From positions 114,091-178,090 of the forward strand of contig DCIA01000005.1 in the NCBI GenBank assembly GCA_002315735.1: 64,000 bases of DNA, given 5' to 3'. A program made the translations under genes and the position numbers. How positions within the stretch are numbered: the stretch's first letter is position 1; each line of letters starts with the position of its first letter. Of the stretch, positions 56,531 through 64,000 are shown one piece after another. The notes under the pieces were generated by a model. The model was not told where the DNA came from and made no database searches. It saw nothing but the letters and a program-made list of their open reading frames with translations. This DNA is from Clostridiales bacterium UBA1738. GTDB lineage: Bacteria > Bacillota > Clostridia > UBA1381.

Positions 56531-57883
56531 CTACTTTAATGTAACTCTAAATTCTGTACCCACTCCCTCTTTACTTTTTACAAAAATTTCGCCATTATGA
56601 TGTTCAATTATACTCTTTACCATAGCAAGACCTAATCCGCTACTGCCATACTCATCATTTCTGACATCATCAACACGGTAAAATCTATCCCAAATTTTAT
56701 CAAGATTTTCTTTTGAAATTCCGATACCATTGTCCTTTACAATGATATTGATTTTTCCATCTTGCTTATATGCAGAAACATTTACATAACCTGACTCTTT
56801 TCCATACTTAATGCCATTACTGATTAAATTTGTAATAACGCTTAATAGCAACGATTCATCTGCCTCAACCATAATCCCGTCTTCAACATTTGATAAAAGC
56901 GAAATATCTTTTTGTTTTGCAAATTCTTTCATACTGTCAACTGCAATGTCAACCAAAAGAGAAATATCCACCTTTTCCTTATTGATTTTTTGTCGGTTTT
57001 GGTCCATTCTCGCTAATAGCAATAGCCTTGAAATAAGCGTTGACACCTGATTTGCCTTTGAAACAATATTTTCTGCAAGTTCCTTTTCCTTTTCATCTTG
57101 TGCTACTTCAAGCAAATACTCACCTTGTGCCAAAATAACACTTATCGGTGTTCTAAGTTCGTGTGATGCATCCGATGTGAACTGTTTTTCTTGAAGAATC
57201 AAGTTCTCAATTTTGTCAAGCATATCGTTTAGTGTTACAGATAGGTGCATAAGTTCATCATCTTTTGCCGATGGACTAATATAAATTCTTTTTGAAATAT
57301 CATTTTGCATTGAAATTTCATTTGCAGTTTTTATAATATTGTTTATTGGTATAAATGCCTTTTTAGTGACATAATATCCACCAATAACGGCAAGCAATAA
57401 CATAATAGGAATAATAATCAAAACTATTAAAAAGGCAGTTTTTCCAAGTAAAATTGTAGAATTTAGCGATTCTGTCCCTCGAATCCATAGCGAACCCCTG
57501 CCATCAGGCCCGCCACGCCTGTAAATATCATATATGACATATTCTTTTCCGTCAACTTTCTCTCTTCTCGGTTTGCCTTCTTTTAGTGCCACATTTGAAA
57601 TATCATAAATATATTGTCCGACTATATATTCACCATTTGGGCTATATATTGAAACATTTTTAAATTCTTTATTATTTTCAACATTATTAAAAATGTCCCA
57701 TTCCCTTTTTACTATTCTGTCCGAAACCTCAGTTACTTGCAACATTACGTCCTTTTCAATATTGTCAATAGCCAAACTATACGAAAGCACTCCGACTATT
57801 GATAAAATAACCGCAATTATTACTACCATTATTGAAGTGTACCATATTGTTATTCTTGTTTTAATTGATGTTGCTCTTTTCAT
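56531..57883 (-). CDS. OmpR-partner sensor histidine kinase
   Basis: A 450-aa membrane kinase. Two membrane helices near 11-36 and 150-172 enclose an extracellular sensor of about 115 residues (SDRIVKREWDIFNNVEN; SLWIRGTES). A HAMP domain (TKKAFIPINNIIKTANEIS) leads to HisKA with His241 in FTSDASHELRTPIS and a HATPase_c with NLISNGIKYGKE, DNGIGISKE and GSSGLGLAMVKSI. Starts one base after the regulator stop. Signal unknown. Confidence 0.92.
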   Translation of the reverse strand: MKRATSIKTRITIWYTSIMVVIIAVILSIVGVLSYSLAIDNIEKDVMLQVTEVSDRIVKREWDIFNNVENNKEFKNVSIYSPNGEYIVGQYIYDISNVALKEGKPRREKVDGKEYVIYDIYRRGGPDGRGSLWIRGTESLNSTILLGKTAFLIVLIIIPIMLLLAVIGGYYVTKKAFIPINNIIKTANEISMQNDISKRIYISPSAKDDELMHLSVTLNDMLDKIENLILQEKQFTSDASHELRTPISVILAQGEYLLEVAQDEKEKELAENIVSKANQVSTLISRLLLLARMDQNRQKINKEKVDISLLVDIAVDSMKEFAKQKDISLLSNVEDGIMVEADESLLLSVITNLISNGIKYGKESGYVNVSAYKQDGKINIIVKDNGIGISKENLDKIWDRFYRVDDVRNDEYGSSGLGLAMVKSIIEHHNGEIFVKSKEGVGTEFRVTLK

Positions 57884-57884
57884 A

Positions 57885-58556
57885 CTACTCTTCCCTTATC
57901 ACATACCCCATATTTTTGATTGTATGAAGTAATTTTTTATCATAATTGTCGTCAATCTTTTTTCGCAAATGATGTATGTACACCTTTATGACATCACTTG
58001 TTCCGTCATAATCATAATTCCAAATATTCTCCTCAATTTGCTCTTTTGAAAGAATAATTCCCTTATTTCTCATAAGATATTCCAGCACAGAATATTCCTT
58101 TGATGATAAATCAATAACCACTTCGCCTCGTTTTACTGTTTTGGTTGTAATATTTAGACTCAAATCGGCAATTTCTAAAATACTATCTGTCACATTTTCC
58201 TTAACACGAAGCATCGCCCTTATTCTTGCACATAATATCCCAAAGGAAAATGGTTTTGTTAAGTAGTCGTTTGCACCGATATCCAACCCTTTTATTATAT
58301 CCTCGTCCGAATCTTTTGCCGTTAGCATTAAAACAGGTGTTAAAATTTTCTTTTCACGCATTTTTTTTAAGACTTCAAATCCGTTTAATTTCGGCATCAT
58401 TACATCAAGAATCACACCATCATATTTTGTGTTTTCAATATAATATAACGCATCTTCTCCGTCAAAGCAGTTATCAATCGTATATCCCTGCTTTGTAAGT
58501 CTTTCCGTAATAGTTTTATTCAAATGCACTTCATCTTCAACCACTAATAATCGCAT
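57885..58556 (-). CDS. OmpR-family response regulator
   Basis: A 223-aa DNA-binding regulator. Receiver domain 1-120 with phosphoacceptor Asp51 in VILDVMMPKLNGF and the KP switch (NDYLTKPFSFG). Winged-helix domain 125-223 ends in KVYIHHLRKKIDD. Start after GAGGTG. Paired with the kinase. Target genes not determined. Confidence 0.94.
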   Translation of the reverse strand: MRLLVVEDEVHLNKTITERLTKQGYTIDNCFDGEDALYYIENTKYDGVILDVMMPKLNGFEVLKKMREKKILTPVLMLTAKDSDEDIIKGLDIGANDYLTKPFSFGILCARIRAMLRVKENVTDSILEIADLSLNITTKTVKRGEVVIDLSSKEYSVLEYLMRNKGIILSKEQIEENIWNYDYDGTSDVIKVYIHHLRKKIDDNYDKKLLHTIKNMGYVIREE

Positions 58557-58607
58557 AATTTCACCTCTATCCCCATAATATCACATTTTTTATAAAAAGT
58601 AAATTGA

Positions 58608-58630
58608 CGGTTTTACAATTTGCAAAACCG
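58608..58630 (-). terminator. Hairpin after the gene remnant
   Basis: CGGTTTT-ACAATTTGC-AAAACCG, a seven-base stem with a nine-base loop, followed on the minus strand by TCAATTTACTTTTTATAA. It lies between the remnant and the response-regulator gene. Confidence 0.6.
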
Positions 58631-58640
58631 CCTATATTTA

Positions 58641-58775
58641 CTATTGCTTATTTCTTTCCCTTCCAAATCCCATACTGTTAGATGTCTTTGTTCCGATAAC
58701 GGTTTTTTGTTCTGAAAGAGTTACTTCATATGCCTCATCACCAATTTTAATAGTGTATGTTTCGCCTAAACTAGT
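58641..58775 (-). pseudogene. C-terminal remnant of a lost gene with its binding site kept
   Basis: The minus strand is open for about 45 codons, ending KQ-stop at 58641, with a protein-like sequence (SLGETYTIKIGDEAYEVTL then SEQKTVIGTKTSNSMGFG). A stop codon stands just upstream and there is no start codon. Immediately before it lies an AAAAGAGGTGATAAA string, a normal Shine-Dalgarno region, so the body of the gene seems to have been deleted between leader and tail. The tail resembles the end of secreted carbohydrate-binding-domain proteins of Clostridia, from memory only. The remaining gap up to 58837 is AT-rich. Confidence 0.55.
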
Positions 58776-58837
58776 TTATCACCTCTTTTAAGGATAATAT
58801 ACTATGGCAATGTTAAATTTAAGTTAATAAAATTAAA

Positions 58838-59695
58838 TTATTGAAAAATTTTTATTTCTGTTCCGTTTGAGCAAATTTTTATATCACCGTTTTTTGTGCA
58901 GTACACATTACTTCTTAGTGTTTTTAGTATCTTTAACGTTTCATCTTCGGACGGATTTTTTTCACTATCGGTAATTACCGCATATTTTGGTTTTACGATA
59001 CTTAAAAACTTTTTCGTATTTTTGTTTGAATTCCCGTGATGTGGCACTTTTAAAAAATCATACGACTCATTAAACTCTATCATCACCTCATTTAGTCGTT
59101 CTTCTTCGCTATCTCCTGCAAGCAAAAATTTATTGTCCCCATGAGTGATTGACATAACTAATGAATAATCATTATCTCCCTCTTTATAAAAACTTTTCTT
59201 TGGCACTGAAACATTAAATAATACATCATCAAAGGTAAATGTCGAGTCTTTTGTCAATGTAACAGTATCAAGGTTTTTACTTATGTTTAGATATTTTTCA
59301 TATTCCTTATTATTTCCGATATAATTGGGGACATATATTTTGTTTATTGGAATACTTTTTGCAAGTTTTGGAAATCCGCCGACATGGTCTTTGTCAAAAT
59401 GTGTGATAAAAAGACAATCTATATTTGTAATATCATTGTTTTGCAAAAACTCTACGATTTCGTCACCATCATTTTTTTCACCACAGTCAACCATAATATT
59501 ATGATTTTCAGTTCTCATAATAATGGCATCTGCTTGACCTATTTCAAGTATTGACATTTCAAAATCTCCTTTAACTGCCAAAAGTTGTGCTTCTGCTGAA
59601 AGTTCTGCGTCTTCTTCACTCAAAATTATATTTGAGCAGCCTGATATGGACAAAGTTACTATTAAAAGTATAGCCAAAATAATTTTGTTTGTCAT
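58838..59695 (-). CDS. Secreted metallo-beta-lactamase-fold lipoprotein (ComEC C-terminal-like)
   Basis: A 285-aa exported protein with lipobox SISGC, Cys20. The MBL fold is close to the C-terminal domain of ComEC: GQADAIIMRTENHNIMVDCG, FITHFDKDHVGG (HxDxDH type), LLAGDSEEERLN, KVPHHGNSN. A DNA or nucleotide hydrolase role is typical for relatives; the target here is unknown. AAAGGGGGA site precedes the ATG. Confidence 0.88.
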   Translation of the reverse strand: MTNKIILAILLIVTLSISGCSNIILSEEDAELSAEAQLLAVKGDFEMSILEIGQADAIIMRTENHNIMVDCGEKNDGDEIVEFLQNNDITNIDCLFITHFDKDHVGGFPKLAKSIPINKIYVPNYIGNNKEYEKYLNISKNLDTVTLTKDSTFTFDDVLFNVSVPKKSFYKEGDNDYSLVMSITHGDNKFLLAGDSEEERLNEVMIEFNESYDFLKVPHHGNSNKNTKKFLSIVKPKYAVITDSEKNPSEDETLKILKTLRSNVYCTKNGDIKICSNGTEIKIFQ

Positions 59696-59739
59696 AAGAT
59701 TCCCCCTTTCATTTTAAAATAATAAATCTAATATAGACA

Positions 59740-59768
59740 TTTTTATCATTAATATTCTAATATGTCAA
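59740..59768 (-). promoter_or_regulatory. Promoter of the MBL lipoprotein gene
   Basis: Minus strand TTGACA (59763-59768), 17-bp spacer, TAAAAA (59740-59745), 45 bases before the ATG. Confidence 0.6.
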
Positions 59769-59822
59769 TGTTAAAACAAAGTTAAAAACAAAATCCATTA
59801 TGCAATATTTCTCCATAAAAAT

Positions 59823-59860
59823 AAAGTTGACATCTTCCTTTTTACAGAAATGTCAACTTT
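59823..59860. terminator. Hairpin in the gap upstream of the MBL gene
   Basis: AAAGTTGACA / TGTCAACTTT, a ten-base perfect stem with a large 18-base loop, no good U-run; it may be a secondary terminator or a structural element. The 275-bp gap 59696-59971 also holds the promoter and the next terminator, but no gene. Confidence 0.45.
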
Positions 59861-59925
59861 AATATGCTTACAAAAGCCGACCAATAAAGATATCCAACAA
59901 ATTTATAGTTTTCTCCAGCTTGACA

Positions 59926-59960
59926 TAATGAAACGGTCAAAAAAATTGACCGTTTCATTA
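59926..59960. terminator. Terminator of the large surface-protein gene
   Basis: A perfect 15-bp stem (TAATGAAACGGTCAA / TTGACCGTTTCATTA) with loop AAAAA, just after the stop of the 1164-aa gene on the minus strand. Strong stem, but the tail is TGTCAAG rather than a U-run. Confidence 0.7.
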
Positions 59961-59971
59961 TATAAATAATA

Positions 59972-62900
59972 TTATTTTATAATTATAACTTCCTGATTTT
60001 TGTCAACCCACTCAACTGTTGCACCAAGTGTTTCTGCAATAAATCTTTGAGGTGTGAAGGTTCTGTCATTTTTTACATATGCCGGGCTATCAAGTTTAAC
60101 CTCTTTTCCGTTAACATAGGCGATATCCGAATCAACATAAATTATTATTTCTGTTTTTTTATCTTCGGATAAAATAGTTACTTTTTGCTCTTTTTCATTC
60201 CACTCAACCTTTGCTCCTAAATTTTCCGCAACAAAACGTGCAGGTAACATTGTTCTGTCATTTTGAATTACAGGTGCAACGTCATTTGTCTTATCTTCGC
60301 CGAATACTTTTGCTTCAAGTTTGCCGATGTAAAGATTCATTGTGTATTTAGGATTCCAAACAAAACCTGCATATAGTTTTGTTTCCTTGTTAATAACGTT
60401 ATCTTCTGAAATAAGAACAGTTAATTCTTCATTCTCAAACCAACCTGTAAATATTTTCTTTTCAATTTCCGGCTTAGCTATTGAAGATATTTTCTTTCCA
60501 ATAACTATATTTTGGCTACTTGATGTTTCACCATTAATAGTAGTAACTTTAACTGTAGATACCCTTGAGCCACCACCTGAAGATTTATTGCTTGATGCTG
60601 ATATCGTTCCTATTACATATACTGAAACTGCATTGTTTTCTTTTATTGCTGTTTTTAATTCACTAATAGTTTTTGTTGTGTTAAGGCTTGTCCATTCTGC
60701 ACCATCAAATATCAAACAACTGTACTTTTTTCCGCTTAAGCTATAAGCAACAATTGAATTTTCTGTAGGAGTTTTAATAGCATCAGTTACAATTTTAATT
60801 GCTCTTTTACTTGTCATATTATTATCTTCAAGTGAAATGTTTGATGTTTCTTCCAACAGAGTTACAGGTATTTTAACAACCTCCAAATGAGCAGCAGTTG
60901 GTGTCTCACCCGTAGTTGCTTCAACATATATTATCTTATAGATTTCATTATCCGATGTAAATGCCAATGCGTTGTCAGCACTACTACATATTGAAAAGTT
61001 GCCGATGGTTGTTCCGTTCTTTTCCTCATTAAGTATAGTGATACCGATCTGCATACATTCTGCCGGAGCGTTGTCTCCGGTAGCAATGCCGACAGTTTTT
61101 CCGTAAGGAATAATCAAATTAGACTCAAGCGATGCAGCGTGCTTATTGCCTGATATTTTTGCCGTACCACCGACAGTAACTGTAGCATCACCTTCGTCAA
61201 ACACACCGCCAATATTATTATCTGCCGTATTACCTGTAATTTCTCCGCCTATCATAGTAAATGTGCCGTTATCGTTGTATACACCACCTATAAGGCCTTC
61301 GCGTGCTGCAACAGCTGCAACATATCCGGCAGGAATTTTTGCAGATGCTTGTTTTGTAACAATATTTGCCTTATTATTTTTAACGCTACCATCTAAAATA
61401 TTCAGTGCACCCGCTGTGTAGATACCGCCACCCAATACAGCTTCGTTTCCTGATATTTCACTTGTACTTCCAACGATTGAAAATGTGCCATTATTTGCAA
61501 CACCGCCTCCGTTACCGCCGGATGCAGTTCCTTTTACCAAATCGTATTCACGTATTATTGCCTTATTACCGCTGATTTTGCCGCCATTCATAGTAAATAC
61601 AGCCTGTCCCGAAGCGTTGTGGGTATAGTTGGATACGCCACCACCATTGTGAACAGACTCGTTGTCTGTGATAACTCCTCCGTTCATAGTTACGGTTGCA
61701 CTACCGGTTTTATCAATAGCGTTAGAGATACCGCCGCCCTTATATGCACTCTTATTATTTCTGATATTGGCATGATTTATGGTAAGTGTTGCCGCCGTTT
61801 CTGTTGTTGTGTCCTCACTAAACGTACTGGTTCTGGTAGCAAGTATGTTGTAGATACCGCCGCCGCCATCTCCGAATTGACCATTACTTGTTGTTGTATT
61901 ATAGGCAATCAACACATCGCTGTCGTTTCCGCTGATAGTACCAACTGTTGCTGTACCGTTATAATTCTTGATACCGGCACCTGAATATGCCGTGTTACCG
62001 ACAATATTTGCTTTGTTTACAGTAAGATTGGCGTGTACATTGTAAATTGCGCTGTGCTGAACCTTAAATCCCACTATATTTACACCATCGTTGACTGTTA
62101 ATGTGCTACATGATTCGTTGTAAATGCCGGCAAACTGTGTCTTTGTATCATTTCTGTATGTTCCGGTGATAACACCACCATTTACCTTTACTGCTGTATT
62201 ATCTGCAGTTTTTGCAGTGATATCGGAAATTTCAATTCCGCTTGTTGCCGCTGTATTTAGTGTCCATGCACCATTTTTAATATAATTAAAGTAATGGGCT
62301 TCGGTAGGTGCACTGTCTTTAATTGTTAGTTTTCCACAATTATATATAGGGCTCACATCGTTATTGCTCGTAAGTACATAACCATTTAAGTCAAGAGTGA
62401 TATTGCGGTCATTTGCGATAGTAACATTCTCAGTTGCATCACCAATCAATGTTATAACGGTTGGATTATTTTCATCCTCGTTTTCATATTCTGCCGCAAG
62501 AGCATCACCTACAGTTGCGTATGTGTCAGAGCCGATTTTTGCAACTTTGGCAGGCTTGATTTCAACAAATTGCTTTTTAAGTTCTGCTTCATTACTGATA
62601 TCTGTTGTACTTGTTCTCTTTTTGCACACCTTTGTAGTTGGATCTTCGGTATCACCTGCAAAAATATCCATACAAGTATTTACAAACAGATTATTATTAG
62701 CGTAAATACCATTCTCTGTGTATGGATTTTCACCTTGATACGCTGACAGACCACCTATAAATGCCAAATCTCCGCCATTTACTATTACATCTGCATCTGT
62801 CCATTTTGCTAACCCAGAACCACCACAAGTATCGTGGCAATCTCCGCCTACTGCTGTTACCGTACCGCCGTTAAATATTGTTGCTTCTGCAGCTCCTTCG

Positions 62901-63466
62901 ATGCATATTCCGTCACCTTCATAATCAACGCCGAATGCATCAATAATACCTCCGTTTATGGTTAAGGTGCCATGGCTCATAATACCACATGGGTTTCCAT
63001 CACCACAAGTAGCTTTTGCCATGATTCTACCGGTGTTTTCTTCCTCTCCATATATTGTAAGACTGCTACCACTATCTATAAAAATAGCATATGAAGAACC
63101 ATTGGTTTTGTCGGCATTAACCGAAAGGGTTACACCATCTTTTAATACAAGATGAACATCACCCAATATAGTGAGCGTTTGCTCGATTAAGGCATCCGAA
63201 TTAACCTGATACCATGTTGTTTGACCCGTCTCGCCAAGAACAGTCGGTTGGACTAACAAATGAAATAGTTCATATTCACCACTATCTTTTGTGCCGGTCT
63301 GCCATTCTTTAATACCTTTTGTTACATCATCATCAATATATACGGGATAAAGATATCTGCATACGTCATTTAATGGTTTAGCTGATGAAGTAATTGTAAA
63401 TCCTGATAATATTCCAATTACCATTGCAAGTGTTAATAAAACACTCAAAATTCTTTTTGTTTTCAT
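59972..63466 (-). CDS. Large beta-helix surface protein with C-terminal stress/anchor domain
   Basis: A 1164-aa exported protein. Signal peptide MKTKRILSVLLTLAMVIGIL, cleavage after SSA or so. The main body (about 90-840) is a right-handed beta-helix of the polymorphic-membrane-protein/pectate-lyase kind, with repeated turns like NNKSAYKGGGISN, VTMNGGVITDNESVHNGGGVSN, MNGGKISGNKA and SGNEAVLGGGIY. An InlB-type beta-repeat (FTGWFENEELTVLISED) lies near 1020. The C-terminus (about 1045-1164) is a copper amine oxidase-like N-terminal domain, two beta-modules (NDRTMLPARFVAENLGAKVEW and NDRTFTPQRFIAETLGATVEW), common in clostridial exported proteins. No catalytic motif was seen; likely adhesin or wall-associated structural protein. 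Confidence 0.82.
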   Translation of the reverse strand: MKTKRILSVLLTLAMVIGILSGFTITSSAKPLNDVCRYLYPVYIDDDVTKGIKEWQTGTKDSGEYELFHLLVQPTVLGETGQTTWYQVNSDALIEQTLTILGDVHLVLKDGVTLSVNADKTNGSSYAIFIDSGSSLTIYGEEENTGRIMAKATCGDGNPCGIMSHGTLTINGGIIDAFGVDYEGDGICIEGAAEATIFNGGTVTAVGGDCHDTCGGSGLAKWTDADVIVNGGDLAFIGGLSAYQGENPYTENGIYANNNLFVNTCMDIFAGDTEDPTTKVCKKRTSTTDISNEAELKKQFVEIKPAKVAKIGSDTYATVGDALAAEYENEDENNPTVITLIGDATENVTIANDRNITLDLNGYVLTSNNDVSPIYNCGKLTIKDSAPTEAHYFNYIKNGAWTLNTAATSGIEISDITAKTADNTAVKVNGGVITGTYRNDTKTQFAGIYNESCSTLTVNDGVNIVGFKVQHSAIYNVHANLTVNKANIVGNTAYSGAGIKNYNGTATVGTISGNDSDVLIAYNTTTSNGQFGDGGGGIYNILATRTSTFSEDTTTETAATLTINHANIRNNKSAYKGGGISNAIDKTGSATVTMNGGVITDNESVHNGGGVSNYTHNASGQAVFTMNGGKISGNKAIIREYDLVKGTASGGNGGGVANNGTFSIVGSTSEISGNEAVLGGGIYTAGALNILDGSVKNNKANIVTKQASAKIPAGYVAAVAAREGLIGGVYNDNGTFTMIGGEITGNTADNNIGGVFDEGDATVTVGGTAKISGNKHAASLESNLIIPYGKTVGIATGDNAPAECMQIGITILNEEKNGTTIGNFSICSSADNALAFTSDNEIYKIIYVEATTGETPTAAHLEVVKIPVTLLEETSNISLEDNNMTSKRAIKIVTDAIKTPTENSIVAYSLSGKKYSCLIFDGAEWTSLNTTKTISELKTAIKENNAVSVYVIGTISASSNKSSGGGSRVSTVKVTTINGETSSSQNIVIGKKISSIAKPEIEKKIFTGWFENEELTVLISEDNVINKETKLYAGFVWNPKYTMNLYIGKLEAKVFGEDKTNDVAPVIQNDRTMLPARFVAENLGAKVEWNEKEQKVTILSEDKKTEIIIYVDSDIAYVNGKEVKLDSPAYVKNDRTFTPQRFIAETLGATVEWVDKNQEVIIIK

Positions 63467-63659
63467 ATAAAAACCTCCCTAACAACTTTATATAATCTAT
63501 GTTAAACCTTTTGGCACTTTTTTCAAATTCTCATCACAGATTAAGTTTTTTAGTTAATTGCTTATTCTTGCAAGCAAAGGATATAAACAAATTATTGTTT
63601 GGCGCAATTATTCATTATATACTTTTTTATCATTATAACCCCACTTTGACAGCCTCACG

Positions 63660-63687
63660 ACAGCCTGAGAGGCTGTTTTTGTTTTTT
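63660..63687 (+). terminator. Plus-strand terminator-like hairpin
   Basis: ACAGCCT-GAG-AGGCTGT, then TTTTGTTTTTTT. The shape is a strong plus-strand terminator, although no plus-strand gene is seen upstream. It may be left over from a former gene. Confidence 0.7.
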
Positions 63688-63705
63688 TCGCATTTTTTCA
63701 AAAAA

Positions 63706-63745
63706 ATATGCACCTCCAAAAATGTCTAACTTTTGGGGTGCATAT
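63706..63745 (-). terminator. Minus-strand terminator of the peptide gene, IS-end-like
   Basis: ATATGCACC(T)CCAAAA pairs with TTTTGGGGTGCATAT (one bulged base); on the minus strand TTTTTTTG follows. It lies 40 bases after the stop of the 53-aa gene. The strings CCCCAAAAGTTAGAC and GGAGGTGCA are similar to IS3/IS150-type inverted ends, so it may come from a mobile element. Confidence 0.7.
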
Positions 63746-63784
63746 CAATGTCCTATTGCTCTTTTACATTATGTTTATATAACA

Positions 63785-63946
63785 TTACTTAAAAATGTCG
63801 CTTCCGGTTGTACTTCCTACACCTACGCCTATATGTCCGTCACCCTTGCCGTAGTTTAAGCTCATTGGTTTTGCTCCGCTTGTCGTTATAATATCTTCTG
63901 CTGAAATTTTGATTACTTCAATTTGTGCTTTTTCATATTTTTTCAT
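63785..63946 (-). CDS. 53-residue glycine-rich peptide gene
   Basis: ATG 63946 follows AAAGGAGAATTTTGATATT, a good binding site. The product has a charged N-terminal half, MKKYEKAQIEVIKISAEDII, then TTSG, then a Gly/Ser/Thr-rich C-terminal half ending GVGVGSTTGSDIFK. It has no cysteine and no signal peptide. From memory, similar short peptides with an ED-I-TTSG motif occur in gut Clostridia, function unknown; the layout is leader-plus-core like a modified-peptide precursor. It is short enough to be missed by simple gene finders. It follows the tail of another gene closely and ends before a terminator. Confidence 0.7.
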   Translation of the reverse strand: MKKYEKAQIEVIKISAEDIITTSGAKPMSLNYGKGDGHIGVGVGSTTGSDIFK

Positions 63947-63967
63947 AATATCAAAATTCTCCTTTGA

Positions 63968-64000
63968 TTATTCTTCTGATGGTGCATTTGAAATAGTTCC
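63968..64000 (-). CDS. C-terminal tail of a gene cut by the right edge
   Basis: Ten codons (GTISNAPSEE) and a stop at 63968-63970 are visible on the minus strand, 22 bases before the ATG of the peptide gene. The frame is open to the edge. It is too short to identify; it could be an operon partner of the peptide gene. Confidence 0.4.
   Translation of the reverse strand, partial: GTISNAPSEE

Larger units (their letters stand above)
63467..63784. other. Gap with two hairpins, no supported gene
   Basis: 318 bases. It holds the leader of the large surface-protein gene with TATATAA-type sequence near 63488, two direct copies of GACAGCCT (63648-63655 and 63659-63666), and the hairpins listed next. 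A 76-codon plus-strand frame covering part of it has low complexity and no binding site, so I do not call it a gene. Confidence 0.6.

Noticed and set aside
63499..63729. A 76-codon plus-strand open frame
   Set aside because: Low-complexity sequence, no Shine-Dalgarno site, and it crosses two hairpins; the DNA is better explained as a leader and terminators.

Overview
The window is AT-rich chromosomal DNA from a Gram-positive, anaerobe-type member of the Clostridia (Firmicutes). Four things point there. The order hup-rqcP(yabO)-yabP-yabQ-divIC-yabR is the sporulation and division cluster of endospore formers. Secreted proteins carry S-layer homology or copper-amine-oxidase-type C-terminal domains. 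The glycyl-tRNA synthetase is a single chain, and iron uptake is FeoAB. Shine-Dalgarno sites are strong GGAGG types and promoters are TTGACA-N17-TATAAT types. No rRNA, tRNA, CRISPR array, prophage or complete insertion sequence was found, and genus or species cannot be named from this sequence.

Layout. 1-4.1 kb (+): the end of a type II topoisomerase B subunit, its A subunit, a WecB/TagA-type glycosyltransferase and thymidylate kinase. 4.1-8.2 kb (-): nadE, glyA and a secreted PepSY/YcdB-like protein with SLH repeats. 8.3-10.2 kb (+): glyS and mscL. 10.2-16.1 kb (-): a glycogen operon glgA-glgP-GH13 amylase. 16.2-19.5 kb (+): feoA-feoB-dusB. 19.5-23.4 kb (-): the spermidine/putrescine ABC operon potABCD. 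23.6-28.7 kb (-): PHP phosphoesterase, RdgB, a membrane protein, NnrE/NnrD, Alr, a MazE-like remnant and MazF. 28.8-31.0 kb (+): recD2, split by a frameshift in an A8 run. 31.0-36.2 kb (-): a CdaR-like regulator, ftsE, ftsX, an M23 murein hydrolase and a CtpA protease. 36.3-42.2 kb (-): rluB, an unknown protein, a BaiN-type flavoprotein, an AI-2E-type permease and an SLH protein. 42.4-48.6 kb (-): pncB, tsaC, ywlE, rimI, tsaD and lepA. 48.7-52.2 kb (-): cca, hup and the yabO-R cluster. 52.4 kb (+): a 70-residue protein with 22 cysteines. 52.6-58.6 kb (-): an OmpR/HK two-component pair and a heterodimeric ABC exporter. 58.6-64 kb (-): a gene remnant, a metallo-beta-lactamase lipoprotein, a 1164-residue beta-helix surface protein, a 53-residue peptide gene and a fragment of one more gene.

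How the genes fit together. GlgA makes glycogen, GlgP shortens it, and the GH13 enzyme handles branched or short oligosaccharides. FtsE/FtsX are expected to control the neighbouring coiled-coil M23 hydrolase, with CtpA processing exported proteins. TsaC and TsaD act in the t6A tRNA modification pathway, with RimI and the YwlE-type phosphatase between them. PncB and NadE are the first and last steps of the nicotinate-to-NAD route, and NnrE/NnrD repairs damaged NAD(P)H.

The most unusual items are the CNNG-repeat cysteine-rich protein, the frameshifted recD2, a MazE-like antitoxin lacking a recognisable DNA-binding domain, a PotD lipoprotein with a second membrane anchor, a gene remnant that keeps a ribosome binding site and C-terminal tail but has lost its body, and the short glycine-rich peptide gene at the right edge.
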